Positions 24,301 to 32,929 are shown, numbered from the stretch's first letter. The stretch is 64,000 bases of DNA from Fibrobacter sp. UWB2 (GCF_002210425.1 NZ_MWQK01000008.1:1-64000), one strand, 5' to 3'. The notes: generated by a model not told the origin, from the letters alone. A program made the numbers and translations.

Positions 24301-25783
24301 ACAGCGGCTGCGGCTTGTCCGAAAGCACGGCCAAAGCGGCATCGTTACCCATGGAGCCGATCGGTTCTGCACCGTTTTTGGCCATCGGCTTCAAGATGAC
24401 AGACAAATCTTCGGCAGAATAGCCAAAGCGCTTCTGCTGCACGAGCAAGTCATCCGGAACATCAGAGGGATTGATTTCGCTAAAGAGGCCACGCACGCTC
24501 ATCTTGTTTTCGGCAACCCAGCGTCGGTAAGGCTTGCTACGGGCAACCTGAGCCTTCATTTCGGCATTCTTCAAGATGCGGTGATTTTCCAAATCGAGGT
24601 AAATGATTTCACCCGGTTTGAGGCGGCCCTTTTCTTCGACTTCGTCATCGCGCAAGTCAAGCACGCCCGTTTCAGAAGCCATCACGAAGAGACCGTCTTT
24701 ACATAAAGTGTAACGTGCCGGACGGAGGCCGTTACGGTCGAGGATTGCACCAGCGTTAATACCATCGGAGAATGCGACAGCGGCCGGGCCATCCCACGGT
24801 TCCATGAGCATGGATTCATATTCAAAGAAACCACGCACATCGCGGCCGAGGTAATGCTTCTGGCCCCAGGCCTGCGGCATGAGCATCATCATCGCATGCG
24901 GAAGGCTACGGCCCGCAGCGACGAGAAGTTCAAACATATTATCAAGGCTAGCCGAGTCACTCTGACCACCCGGAACTAGCGGCAAAAGCTTCTTCAAGTC
25001 ATCACCGATAACAGAGCTCTTCAAATGCGGTTCACGAGCGCGCAAGCTGTTGAGGTTTCCACGCAACGTATTGATTTCGCCGTTATGAGCAAGGTAACGG
25101 AACGGATGGGCCAAGGGCCAAGTCGGGAACGTATTCGTAGAATAACGCTGGTGGACAAGCGCAATCGGGGATTCAAAATCAAGATCGTTCAAGTCCTTGT
25201 AGAAGCCTTCAATCTGGCTTGCAAGCAAAAGGCCCTTGTACACGATGCTACGGCGGCTGCAGCTGCAGACGTAAAGACCTTTGCAAGCCTTTTCAATCAA
25301 GCGGCGCACCACATACAGCTTAATATCAAACGCGCCGTCGTTTTCAAAAGCGGAACCGTCAAAGAACACCTGACGAATATGCGGCAAGGTTTCGCGAGCC
25401 GTATGGCCAATCTTAGTCGGGTTTACCGGAACTTCGCGGAACTGGAGAACCTTCACGCCTTCAGCTTCAGCAATTTCACGAATCTTAGCGTCAAAGGATT
25501 CCGCTTCAAGCGTATTTTCGACAAAGAACATGCCAACGCCATAGCGTGCCGGAAGCGTCGGATAAAGCTTGCGGAAGAACTTGTGCGGCATAGAAAGTAA
25601 AAGGCCAGCGCCATCACCCGTTTCCGGGTCGCCACCAGCCGCACCGCGATGCATAAGTCTTTTCAAGACCGTGATACCCTGCAACACTATCTGGTGCGAG
25701 GCAACATTATTAATATTAGCGACCAGGCCGACACCGCAGGCGTCGTGTTCGTTGGCCGGATCGTAAAGTGCTTGAGCGTTCAT
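21365..25783 (-). CDS. gltB: Glutamate synthase, large subunit
   Basis: A 1472-residue GOGAT alpha subunit that makes two glutamates from glutamine and 2-oxoglutarate. The glutaminase nucleophile is Cys16 (DACGVGLVA) after a 15-residue propeptide, with QRYSTNTFPTWPLAHPFRYL and HNGEINTLRGN following. The central and FMN domains include SGHDGGTGASPLTSIKHAG, and the 3Fe-4S cysteines lie in LGCVMDRKCHTNQCPMGI. The C-terminal beta-helix shows its Gly-rich repeats (YGGTSGKIFINGLAGERFGI). First gene of gltB-gltD-nadE, with a sigma-54 promoter and two upstream dyads. Confidence 0.96.
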   Translation of the reverse strand: MNAQALYDPANEHDACGVGLVANINNVASHQIVLQGITVLKRLMHRGAAGGDPETGDGAGLLLSMPHKFFRKLYPTLPARYGVGMFFVENTLEAESFDAKIREIAEAEGVKVLQFREVPVNPTKIGHTARETLPHIRQVFFDGSAFENDGAFDIKLYVVRRLIEKACKGLYVCSCSRRSIVYKGLLLASQIEGFYKDLNDLDFESPIALVHQRYSTNTFPTWPLAHPFRYLAHNGEINTLRGNLNSLRAREPHLKSSVIGDDLKKLLPLVPGGQSDSASLDNMFELLVAAGRSLPHAMMMLMPQAWGQKHYLGRDVRGFFEYESMLMEPWDGPAAVAFSDGINAGAILDRNGLRPARYTLCKDGLFVMASETGVLDLRDDEVEEKGRLKPGEIIYLDLENHRILKNAEMKAQVARSKPYRRWVAENKMSVRGLFSEINPSDVPDDLLVQQKRFGYSAEDLSVILKPMAKNGAEPIGSMGNDAALAVLSDKPQPLFNYFKQLFAQVTNPPIDPIREELVMSLTTYIGNHGNILEETPEQAHLIKIPRPIVTEDEIRRFENIGDKSFKAKVLKMQFPLGGNGEVLEAALQNLAGDAVRAVSDGFDIIVLSDKNVDWGYVPMPSLLATACVNRTLVEAGVRPEIGLIVQSGEVREVMHFALLLGYGATVINPYLAFQSLTSMCHSGDLDVDPVTAAANYVKAVDKGLLKIMSKMGISTLRSYRSAQIFEAVGLNKELIEKFLPGTASRIEGIGLEEIAREVGERQNVAFADASKVLQSGGQYSFRKEGEKHLWTPQSLATFRQAVQGGDYEKFKAYSKLINDQSERQATLRGLFKFKQTTPIDISEVESRESIIHHFVAGAMSLGSLSPEAHETIAIAMNRIGAMSNCGEGGEDPDRNTPAANGDIRSSAIRQIASGRFGVTIDYLRHAKDLQIKMAQGAKPGEGGQLPAHKVNEFVARIRHSIPNVSLISPPPHHDIYSIEDLAQLIYDLRNANPKARVSVKLVSEVGVGTIAAGVAKAHADVVLISGHDGGTGASPLTSIKHAGLPWELGIAEAEQTLVLNDLRGRVKLQVDGQLKTGRDVVVAALLGAEEFGFATNLLVSLGCVMDRKCHTNQCPMGIATQDPEFRKRFAGKPEYVENFLYFIADEVREILASLGLRSLEEACGRSDLLERDEAIAFYKAHNLDFSKIFETVNGGIKSYDKNYVKEALENFDRRELLPFVSDTLKSGANVELCTVVHNTDRTVGTELSGEVDEHFGVKGLPEDTIKVHLHGVAGQSFGAFLAPGVTLDLEGEANDFMGKGLSGGKIIVRPPSNASFKAEDNVIAGNVIGYGGTSGKIFINGLAGERFGIRNSGMLLVSEGVGDHGCEYMTGGRVVVLGRVGVNFAAGMTGGFAYVYDETGHFDLSCNVDSVDLESVLPGTDSEKELLDIIGQHVKATGSEKGKRILENWNSERPKFVKIFPVDYRNALQGKA

Positions 25784-25816
25784 ATATATCCTTTCCTAAT
25801 TTTTGCGCTTCCTATT

Positions 25817-25833
25817 TGCAAAATCCGTGCCAA
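25817..25833 (-). promoter_or_regulatory. Sigma-54 promoter of gltB-gltD-nadE
   Basis: Read on the minus strand: TTGGCACGGATTTTGCA, GG-N10-GC, a full consensus match. It lies 34 bases before the gltB start. Confidence 0.9.
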
Positions 25834-25917
25834 TTTTTGGAAAACCGCTCATAAAATGTAAAACAGGCGTTTTTTGGGGCTTTTCATATTTATATCGGAG
25901 CATTAAAGAGTATTCTT

Positions 25918-25964
25918 TTTACAAAAATTGTAAAGAAATATCGTAATTTTACACAACATGTAAA
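25918..25964. promoter_or_regulatory. Two perfect activator dyads upstream of gltB
   Basis: TTTACAAAAATTGTAAA (25918-25934) and TTTACACAACATGTAAA (25948-25964) are perfect TTTACA-N5-TGTAAA dyads with centres 30 bases apart. Their centres are 107 and 137 bases upstream of the -12 GC of the gltB promoter, where enhancer-binding activators normally bind. Confidence 0.65.
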
Positions 25965-26035
25965 CATCACTTGGCAGCACGAAAATTTTCATAATCTTCG
26001 GAAATTTTTCTACACAACCTTTCAGCCCACTAAGT

Positions 26036-26081
26036 TTTACACTTTATGTATTTTCGATTAAAGTTTTTCATTTATTGTAAT
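26036..26081. promoter_or_regulatory. Two activator dyads upstream of the glutamine synthetase gene
   Basis: TTTACACTTTATGTATT (26036-26052) and TTTTCATTTATTGTAAT (26065-26081) each match 10 of 12 dyad bases. Their centres lie 137 and 108 bases upstream of the -12 GC of the promoter at 26167, repeating the gltB geometry in the other direction. Confidence 0.55.
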
Positions 26082-26166
26082 TTTTACAACTAAGTAAAAA
26101 TCAAGTGTAATCTTTTACATTTTCGAAATCACGCAGATTTCGCCATTTTCTGGTTCGCCTCCCCTT

Positions 26167-26183
26167 TTGGCACACTTTTTGCA
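26167..26183 (+). promoter_or_regulatory. Sigma-54 promoter of glutamine synthetase
   Basis: TTGGCACACTTTTTGCA, GG-N10-GC, 36 bases before the start codon. Full consensus. Confidence 0.92.
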
Positions 26184-26218
26184 TTTGGCAGACCGAAAAA
26201 TTCAAATAGGAGATTGCC

Positions 26219-28339
26219 ATGAGCAACGAATACAGATTAAAAGCTATCAAGGAAATCGCAAGTGAAAACGCAACGGGCGTAATGCCGGCAGCACCTGCAA
26301 ACATCGACTTTTACGGCGAAGATGTTTTCAACGCCGAAGCGATGCGCACCTACCTTCCGAAAGACATTTGCAAAAAGCTCTTCGCTACTATTGATGACGG
26401 CGCACCGCTCGACCCGAGCATCGCAGGCGAAGTTGCACACGCTATGAAAAAGTGGGCCATCGATCGCGGCGCCACTCACTTTACTCACTGGTTCCAGCCC
26501 CTTACCGGTTCTACTGCAGAAAAGCACGACTCCTTCCTTGAACCCGAAGATGGCAAAGCCATCCTCGCGTTCAGCGGCAAGAACTTGATCGTCGGCGAAC
26601 CGGACGCATCTTCCTTCCCGAGCGGCGGCCTTCGCTCTACGTTTGAAGCCCGCGGCTACACCGCCTGGGACCCGACCTCTCCGGCATTCATCAAGCGTCA
26701 CGGCAACGGTGCAACGCTTTGCATCCCGACTGCATTCTGCAGCTATACTGGTGAAGCACTCGACAAGAAGACTCCGCTCCTCCGTTCCATCCAGGCTTTG
26801 CAGAAATCCGCCGACCGCCTCATGGGCCTCTTCGGTGTCGCTCCGCAGAAGGTCACCGTCACGCTCGGTGCCGAACAGGAATACTTCCTCGTCGACAAGC
26901 GTTTCTACCTCCAGCGCCCGGACCTCTACCAGGCAGGCCGCACCTTGTTCGGTGCCGCTCCGGCTAAGCACCAGCAGATGGAAGACCACTACTTCGGTAG
27001 CATTCCGTCTCGCATTTTGAACTTCATGAACGATGTGGAAAAGGAACTCTGGAAGCTCGGCATTCCGGCAAAGACCCGCCACAACGAAGTCGCTCCGGCT
27101 CAGTTCGAACTTGCTCCGATGTTCGAAGAAGTGAACCTCGCTTGCGACCACAACATGCAGATTATGGAAGTCCTCCGTCAGGTTGCTGACCGCCACGGAC
27201 TCGTCTGCCTCCTCCACGAAAAGCCGTTTGCAGGCATCAACGGTTCTGGTAAGCACAACAACTGGTCTGTGAACTATGGTAAGACCAACCTCTTGAACCC
27301 GGGCAAGGACCCGCACCAGAACGCCATCTTCCTCACCACGCTCTGCGCTGTCATTTACGCCGTCGATACTCACGCTGACCTGCTCCGTATGGCTGTTGCA
27401 AGCGCTGGTAACGACCACCGCCTTGGCGCAAACGAAGCTCCTCCGGCAATCATCTCCATGTACCTCGGCGACCAGCTTGCTGACGTCGTCGACCAGCTCG
27501 AAAAGGGCGATCCGAAGTCCAGTAAGCAGGCTGGCGCACTCAAGCTCGGTTCCGACACTCTCCCGCCGCTCCCGCGCGACGCTACGGACCGCAACCGTAC
27601 TTCTCCGTTCGCCTTCACCGGCAACAAGTTCGAATTCCGCGCACCGGGCTCCAGCCAGAGCTGCTCTGAACCGAACGTTATCCTCAACACGATCGTTGCC
27701 GAAGCATTCGACATCATCGCAGACAAGCTCGCCAACGTTCCTGCAGAAAAGTTCCACGAAGAACTCCAGAACCTCTTGCAGAAGATCGTCAAGGAACACA
27801 AGCGCGTTATCTTCAACGGCAACGGTTACACGGACGAATGGGTCGAAGAAGCTGCAAAGCGCGGCCTCCCGAACACCCGCACCACTATGGAAGCCCTCCA
27901 GGCACTCAACAAGAAAGAAAACGTCGCCCTCTTCGAAAAGTACGGCGTGTTCAACAAGCGCGAACTCGATTCCCGCTACGAAGTCAACATGGAAGACTAC
28001 CACAAGAAGATTCACATCGAAGGTGAAATCGCTCGCGACATGGCCAAGGACATCATTCTCCCGCAGGCTATCGAAGCTTACTCCGCCGCTCTCAAGGCAA
28101 ACGAAATGGCTCTGAACCAAGGTTTCCCGGCTCTCGATTCTTACGCCAAGCCGCTTGGCGAAGGCATCAAGAAGCTCCTCGCTGCAATCGAAGTGATGGA
28201 AAAGGCCCTCGCCGGGAAGCACGAAGACATCTTGAACGGTATGCTCGACCTCCGCTTGGTTGTGGACTCTCTCGAAAAGATCGTCCCGGACGAAAAGTGG
28301 CCGCTTCCGAAGTACCGCGAGATGCTCTTCATCTACTAA
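26219..28339 (+). CDS. glnN: Glutamine synthetase, type III
   Basis: A 706-residue GSIII, the large hexameric or dodecameric form found in Bacteroides, Fibrobacter and some cyanobacteria, which joins ammonia to glutamate with ATP. Seen: the GSIII N-terminal region, [20 protein letters not shown], the metal-site segment [30 protein letters not shown], and [20 protein letters not shown] with the ATP-site residues. The length fits type III (about 700-730) and excludes type I (about 450). AGGAGATTGCC precedes the ATG. It is monocistronic between a sigma-54 promoter and a terminator and divergent from gltB. Confidence 0.96.
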   Translation: MSNEYRLKAIKEIASENATGVMPAAPANIDFYGEDVFNAEAMRTYLPKDICKKLFATIDDGAPLDPSIAGEVAHAMKKWAIDRGATHFTHWFQPLTGSTAEKHDSFLEPEDGKAILAFSGKNLIVGEPDASSFPSGGLRSTFEARGYTAWDPTSPAFIKRHGNGATLCIPTAFCSYTGEALDKKTPLLRSIQALQKSADRLMGLFGVAPQKVTVTLGAEQEYFLVDKRFYLQRPDLYQAGRTLFGAAPAKHQQMEDHYFGSIPSRILNFMNDVEKELWKLGIPAKTRHNEVAPAQFELAPMFEEVNLACDHNMQIMEVLRQVADRHGLVCLLHEKPFAGINGSGKHNNWSVNYGKTNLLNPGKDPHQNAIFLTTLCAVIYAVDTHADLLRMAVASAGNDHRLGANEAPPAIISMYLGDQLADVVDQLEKGDPKSSKQAGALKLGSDTLPPLPRDATDRNRTSPFAFTGNKFEFRAPGSSQSCSEPNVILNTIVAEAFDIIADKLANVPAEKFHEELQNLLQKIVKEHKRVIFNGNGYTDEWVEEAAKRGLPNTRTTMEALQALNKKENVALFEKYGVFNKRELDSRYEVNMEDYHKKIHIEGEIARDMAKDIILPQAIEAYSAALKANEMALNQGFPALDSYAKPLGEGIKKLLAAIEVMEKALAGKHEDILNGMLDLRLVVDSLEKIVPDEKWPLPKYREMLFIY

Positions 28340-28381
28340 TGACAAACTTCTAATTTAAGCACATCAAAACCGAAGACAAGT

Positions 28382-28407
28382 CACTCGCCATTGGCGAGTG
28401 GCTTTTT
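28382..28407 (+). terminator. Rho-independent terminator of glnN
   Basis: CACTCGCC-ATT-GGCGAGTG followed by GCTTTTTT. Confidence 0.88.
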
Positions 28408-28481
28408 TGCATCCAGCCAACACCGCATTGGTCCCCAACAGCACCCTGCCACACACAAAAGAACGCACTTCCAGCATACAA

Positions 28482-28516
28482 AAAAGGCTGTACGCCATAA
28501 AACGTACAACCTTTTT
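28482..28516 (-). terminator. Rho-independent terminator of the activator gene
   Basis: On the minus strand AGGTTGTACG pairs with CGTACAGCCT across an 8-base loop and is followed by TTTTT. The A-run on the other side could let it act in both directions. Confidence 0.75.
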
Positions 28517-28535
28517 ATCTATAAAATAACTAGCG

Positions 28536-30065
28536 CTATCGTCCGGATTTAATCCCGAGCTTATTCATGCGGTAATTCATCATACGCGGAGAGACACCCA
28601 GATCGCGCCCTGCCGCAGAGATGTTTCCATCATTGCGCTTAATCGCTTCGGTAATGATCTCACGTTCGTAATTTTCCATCATCACTTCAAGAGGCGCAAT
28701 CTTGTCGTTCGGGGCTCCACCCACAGAGCCAACGCTTAGGCTCGTCTGGAGTGAAGGCGGCAAGTTATAGCTATGGATGCAATCGTCCGTTGCCGTAAGC
28801 ACTGCACGTTCAATGCAGTTTTCCAGCTCACGCACGTTGCCCGGCCAGTGATAGCTCATAAGCAAATTAATTGCCGTCGTCGAAAGTCGAGCCACCTTCT
28901 TGCCGTAACGCAAATTCATCTTTTCGATAAAGTGTTCCGCAAGCAAGATGATATCGGACTTACGCTTTGCCAAGTCCGGCATCGTGATCGGGAAAATATT
29001 CAGACGGTAGAAAAGGTCTTCGCGGAACTTGCCCTGAGCAATGAGCTCTTCGAGATTACGGCTAGTCGCCGCCAAGAAGCGCACATCAGAATGGAGTTCT
29101 TCGTTGCTACCGACACGGCTAAAGGTACGTTCCTGCAAAAAGCGCAAGAGTTTCACCTGAGTCTGTATCGTCAAATCGCCAACTTCATCCAAGAAGAGCG
29201 TACCCCCATCAGCCGCTTCAGCACGGCCAACACGGCGGTTCAAAGCACCCGTAAAGGCGCCCTTTTCATGACCGAAAAGTTCACTTTCAACAAGATTTTC
29301 TGGGAGTGCCGCGCAGTTAAGCGTAATGAACGGCTTATCCTTTCTCGCAGACAAGTTCACAATCGCACGGGCAATCATTTCCTTACCCGTACCGCTACCA
29401 CCGCGAATCAAGACCGTAGCATCGCTAGGAGCCACTTGGCGCACTTGTTCGTACACCTGGCGCATTTCACGGCAGTTACCCACCAGTTCGCCGGGGTTAT
29501 TCGAAAGCATATCGCGGAGTTTGCGGTTTTCTTCGAGCATCGCCTCACGTTCGCCGTGAAGCTCAATGCATTCGTTCGCCGCATCACCCGTGATATTTGC
29601 AATAATTTCGAGCAACGCCACATCGCGATCCAGGTCGGTCGAGCCGTCCACCGGGCGGTCAATCGAGAGCGTTCCAATCACCGAACCATCATGAATCAGG
29701 GGAACACAGATAAACGCCACCTGGCTTTCGTAATGGCGGCTACCCGTACGGTTCAAGAATCTGGAATCCTTACGCAAGTCCGGAATCACATGGCTCAAGC
29801 CACGTTCGGCCACGTGCCCCGTAATGCCTTCACCCATACGGTAAAGGCCACGCTGCTTTTCGGATTCATCTAGCCCGCGCGAAGCCTCGATTTTCAGCGT
29901 ATCGCCAAAGAGCAGCGCAAAAGTTCCGCGCAGCATTCCAAGTTCAGTTTCCAAAATGCCAAGCACATTCTCGAGCAGCTTTTCAACATCGCGCTCGTGA
30001 ATAATCGCAACGCTAATCTTCTGGATGACCGAAATTTCAGGACCGATAGAAGAGGGCATGGACAT
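28536..30065 (-). CDS. Sigma-54-dependent activator (GAF-AAA+-Fis, NifA-like)
   Basis: A 509-residue enhancer-binding protein. Residues about 10-165 are a GAF sensor domain, and there is no receiver domain, so it is NifA-like rather than NtrC-like. The AAA+ domain has Walker A GGSGTGKE (222-229), the sigma-54-contact loop GAFTGA (269-274) and Walker B FLDEVG (291-296). The C-terminus (GNISAAGRDLGVSPRMMNYR) is a Fis-type helix-turn-helix. It sits 79 bases after dapL in the same direction and next to five sigma-54 promoters, so it is the natural candidate activator for them. GAF domains of NifA proteins can sense 2-oxoglutarate or P-II; which applies here is unknown. Confidence 0.92.
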   Translation of the reverse strand: MSMPSSIGPEISVIQKISVAIIHERDVEKLLENVLGILETELGMLRGTFALLFGDTLKIEASRGLDESEKQRGLYRMGEGITGHVAERGLSHVIPDLRKDSRFLNRTGSRHYESQVAFICVPLIHDGSVIGTLSIDRPVDGSTDLDRDVALLEIIANITGDAANECIELHGEREAMLEENRKLRDMLSNNPGELVGNCREMRQVYEQVRQVAPSDATVLIRGGSGTGKEMIARAIVNLSARKDKPFITLNCAALPENLVESELFGHEKGAFTGALNRRVGRAEAADGGTLFLDEVGDLTIQTQVKLLRFLQERTFSRVGSNEELHSDVRFLAATSRNLEELIAQGKFREDLFYRLNIFPITMPDLAKRKSDIILLAEHFIEKMNLRYGKKVARLSTTAINLLMSYHWPGNVRELENCIERAVLTATDDCIHSYNLPPSLQTSLSVGSVGGAPNDKIAPLEVMMENYEREIITEAIKRNDGNISAAGRDLGVSPRMMNYRMNKLGIKSGR

Positions 30066-30144
30066 AAGATAGTAATTCGTATTTGCGCCTTCGGCGCAGT
30101 TACTAGTTAATAGTTATCAGTTACTAGAATTTTTAAGACCTATT

Positions 30145-31353
30145 TTACAACCTTTCTCTGATTCTTCTCAGGGCTTCGCAGGTGCGTTCATAGTCGCCGA
30201 AGGCCGTCAAGCGGAAATACCCTTCGCCACACGGACCAAAACCACTTCCCGGAGTACCAACGACTTCGCAAGTTGCAAGCAGGCGGTCAAAGAAGTCGAA
30301 CGATTTTTCGCCATCCGGAATCTTCCACCAAATGTACGGAGCATGTTCACCACCGAACACCGTGTAACCGGCCGCACTCAATTCCTTACGAATCACGCCA
30401 GCCGTGCGCATGTAGCCCGCAATCACTTCCTTTGTCTGTTGCCAGCCCACCGGCGAATAAATCGCTTCGGCCGCACGCTGCGTCACATAGCTCACACCGT
30501 TAAACTTCGTGCACTGGCGACGGTTCCACATCGCATGGAGTTTCGAAAGCTCATGCGGAATCACCGTATAAGCGCAACGCACGCCCGTAAAGCCAGCCGT
30601 TTTGCTAAAGCTGCGGAACTCAATCGCACAAGTACGAGCACCCGGAATTTCAAAAATCGAATGCGGGAGCGTTTCGTCCTGAATGTAGCAGTTGTAGGCG
30701 CCATCAAACAAAATCAGCGCTCCGTTTTCGTTTGCGTAGTTGACAAACTTCTGGAGCGTTTCGCGACTAAGCACCGTACCCGTCGGGTTGTTCGGGCTGC
30801 AAAGGTAAATCAGCTGCACCGGGTTCTTCGGCAAGTCCGGCTGGAAATCGTTTTCCGCAGTCGAGGCAAGGTAAGTCACTTCCGAGAAATGACCGTCCGC
30901 CTGGAGCGTTCCGGTACGTCCTGCCATCACGTTCGAGTCCAAATAAACCGGATAAACCGGGTCCGGAATCGCAATCTTTACATTTTCTGAAAAGAGTTCC
31001 TGAATGTTCGCCACATCGCACTTGGAACCATCGCTCACAAAGATGTCGTTCGGATCCATTTCAATGCCACGGGCCGTATATTCGCCACGGACAATCGCCT
31101 CGCGTACAAAATCATAGCCCTGTTCCGGACCATAACCGCGGAAAGTACCCTTCACCGCCATTTCGTCAACAGCGGCATGCATGGCCTTGATGACCTCGGG
31201 AATCAAAGGAGTCGTCACATCGCCAATGCCCAAACGAATGATATCCGCATTCGCATGCGAGCCCTGATATTCCTTGATTTTCTGGGCAATCGTAGAGAAA
31301 AGGTAGCTGCCTGGCAGCAAGTCGTAATTGGTATTTACAATTGATTCGTTCAT
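30145..31353 (-). CDS. dapL: LL-diaminopimelate aminotransferase
   Basis: A 402-residue PLP-dependent fold type I aminotransferase that converts tetrahydrodipicolinate directly to LL-diaminopimelate with glutamate as donor, for lysine and peptidoglycan. Seen: NTNYDLLPGSYLFSTIAQKI near the N-terminus, GTFRGYGPEQGYDF, CSPNNPTGTV and the PLP lysine in SFSKTAGFTGVRCAY. The length is typical of DapL. Its ATG overlaps the dapF stop (TAATG), so the two are coupled; together they cover the route from tetrahydrodipicolinate to meso-diaminopimelate. Confidence 0.95.
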   Translation of the reverse strand: MNESIVNTNYDLLPGSYLFSTIAQKIKEYQGSHANADIIRLGIGDVTTPLIPEVIKAMHAAVDEMAVKGTFRGYGPEQGYDFVREAIVRGEYTARGIEMDPNDIFVSDGSKCDVANIQELFSENVKIAIPDPVYPVYLDSNVMAGRTGTLQADGHFSEVTYLASTAENDFQPDLPKNPVQLIYLCSPNNPTGTVLSRETLQKFVNYANENGALILFDGAYNCYIQDETLPHSIFEIPGARTCAIEFRSFSKTAGFTGVRCAYTVIPHELSKLHAMWNRRQCTKFNGVSYVTQRAAEAIYSPVGWQQTKEVIAGYMRTAGVIRKELSAAGYTVFGGEHAPYIWWKIPDGEKSFDFFDRLLATCEVVGTPGSGFGPCGEGYFRLTAFGDYERTCEALRRIRERL

Positions 31354-32153
31354 TAGATTGTTCCTTTAAATACTTCCTGTGCAGGGCCAGTCATAAGCAC
31401 CGGGCCACCTTCTTCATGCTTGATGTGGAGCGTGCCGCCATCCAAGATGACATCGGCTTCGACGCCCACTCGGCCTGTACGCTGGGCCGCCACGAGAGTT
31501 GCACAGCTACCAGTTCCACAAGCCATCGTCACACCGCAGCCGCGTTCCCAAACGCGCATACGGATCTTGCCGGGAGCAATTACCTGTGCAAATTCAATGT
31601 TGCAACGGTCAGGGAACTGCCTATCGACTTCGAGAATGCGCCCCCAATTTTCAAGCTGAATCTTTTCAATATCATCCACAAAAATCACAGCGTGCGGATT
31701 GCCCATAGAGACCGTCTCGGCCGTAAAATCATAGCAGTCAGCAGTGAGCTTGATCGAGCCCAGGAACGTCCTCGGGAGCCCCATATCCACGCACACACGG
31801 CCATCATCCAGGAGCGCCGGGCGCACAAGCCCGCTCTTCGTATGCAAATTGAAAACCTTGGTAGCAGCATCTTTTGCAAGACCGCGAGTCTGGATGTACT
31901 TTGCCACACAGCGCGTCGCATTCCCGCACATCGCCGCCTCGGAACCATCGGCATTAAAGATGCGCATTTCAAAATCCACGCCGTTATTGTTTTCCATCGG
32001 AGTCACAACAACTACGCCATCGGCACCAATGCCAAAACGACGGTCGCAAAGTTTAATGATACGCTGTTCAAATCCGCTGCTAAAATCCAGCGACTCACCC
32101 GGTTCAAGGAGCACGAAATCGTTGCCCAACCCGGTCCATTTTGAAAAATTCAT
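31353..32153 (-). CDS. dapF: Diaminopimelate epimerase
   Basis: A 266-residue cofactor-independent epimerase that turns LL- into meso-diaminopimelate. The two catalytic cysteines are in MCGNATRC and ACGTGSCATL. MNFSKWTGLGNDFVLLEPGE is the usual N-terminus; ATG 32153 is preferred over a GTG two codons upstream. First gene of dapF-dapL, with a sigma-54 promoter 43 bases upstream, which places this step under nitrogen-type control. Confidence 0.95.
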   Translation of the reverse strand: MNFSKWTGLGNDFVLLEPGESLDFSSGFEQRIIKLCDRRFGIGADGVVVVTPMENNNGVDFEMRIFNADGSEAAMCGNATRCVAKYIQTRGLAKDAATKVFNLHTKSGLVRPALLDDGRVCVDMGLPRTFLGSIKLTADCYDFTAETVSMGNPHAVIFVDDIEKIQLENWGRILEVDRQFPDRCNIEFAQVIAPGKIRMRVWERGCGVTMACGTGSCATLVAAQRTGRVGVEADVILDGGTLHIKHEEGGPVLMTGPAQEVFKGTI

Positions 32154-32195
32154 AAGCACAATCCATTGAAGGCGGTTAATTTATCGCCCCCAATA

Positions 32196-32212
32196 TGCAA
32201 AGAACGTGCCAA
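32196..32212 (-). promoter_or_regulatory. Sigma-54 promoter of dapF-dapL
   Basis: Read on the minus strand: TTGGCACGTTCTTTGCA, GG-N10-GC, full consensus. Confidence 0.9.
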
Positions 32213-32213
32213 T

Positions 32214-32230
32214 TTTACAGAAATTGTTAA
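32214..32230. promoter_or_regulatory. Dyad next to the dapF promoter
   Basis: TTTACAGAAATTGTTAA matches 11 of 12 dyad bases and lies directly upstream of the -24 element. A protein bound here could block the polymerase. Confidence 0.4.
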
Positions 32231-32297
32231 AAATGCCGATTTTGCGCTAAAATCAGCATTTTTAAGGAATTTTAACGGATTCTCTCACTTTTTAAGT

Positions 32298-32345
32298 TTT
32301 ACATAAATTGTAAATCACAACTTTGAGTTTTACATTTTATGTAAA
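32298..32345. promoter_or_regulatory. Two perfect activator dyads upstream of dapF
   Basis: TTTACATAAATTGTAAA (32298-32314) and TTTACATTTTATGTAAA (32329-32345) are perfect TTTACA-N5-TGTAAA dyads, centres 31 bases apart. Their centres are 108 and 139 bases upstream of the -12 GC of the dapF promoter, the same arrangement as at gltB. Confidence 0.65.
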
Positions 32346-32374
32346 AGATTAAACAAGAAAGTGTAATACATAGC

Positions 32375-32929
32375 CTACTTCGCGTTAGACTCTTCAAGTT
32401 CCAATAAATGTACAACATCTTCAATGGGGAGGCTTTCATCATCCATGCTTCCTAGCCCCGCATTTGAGCTGTTGATCGCTGCAATCAGGGATCTCCCAAA
32501 GGCAATCGCATTCTTATCCGCCTTCGTTGCCGAAGTCGTAAACCGATGACCACACGAACCACAGGTCATAGCAACGCTCTTCGCCCCCGAAAGAGGACTC
32601 CCGCCACCACCGGTACAATAGGCAGTTTCGTGACACTTCGGGCATTCCGCCTGAAACATCGGCTTTTCCCACAAGCGAAGCAACCCGCCCAAGAAAGCCA
32701 CCGGCACATTCCATTCTCCAGAATAAGCTAGCCCAAAACGAATGCAGTCTATATGGCAACGCGCCATCTTACCATCAGCAAGAATGCGCTCCCTGTTACG
32801 AATAAATAGAGGCACATTCTCGCGAAGGATGCGTCTACGGCGTTCCTTACGGGCCCTGTAAATATCAGCAATGGCACGTTCTTCCATGTGCAACGCCTGC
32901 TGGTCATCGCTGATTGTCGACTTTTCCAT
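32375..32929 (-). CDS. Hypothetical zinc-ribbon-like protein
   Basis: A 184-residue protein; AAGGAATTTT precedes the ATG. The middle has two cysteine pairs, CPKC and CGSC, about 28 residues apart with a Gly-rich insert, a likely zinc ribbon. The N-terminal part is very basic (RARKERRRRILRENVPLFIR) and could bind nucleic acid; the C-terminus is acidic. It overlaps the 3' end of the upstream frame at 32749-33249 and ends beside the dyads of the dapF operon. Family not recognised. Confidence 0.65.
   Translation of the reverse strand: MEKSTISDDQQALHMEERAIADIYRARKERRRRILRENVPLFIRNRERILADGKMARCHIDCIRFGLAYSGEWNVPVAFLGGLLRLWEKPMFQAECPKCHETAYCTGGGGSPLSGAKSVAMTCGSCGHRFTTSATKADKNAIAFGRSLIAAINSSNAGLGSMDDESLPIEDVVHLLELEESNAK

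Noticed and set aside
26237-28345. 702-codon frame antisense to glutamine synthetase
   Set aside because: A shadow of a gene with clear GSIII motifs.
30066-30144. Insertion element trace between dapL and the activator gene
   Set aside because: Only short repeats (GTTACTAG twice, GCGCC-TTC-GGCGC) are seen, with no transposase or clear ends.
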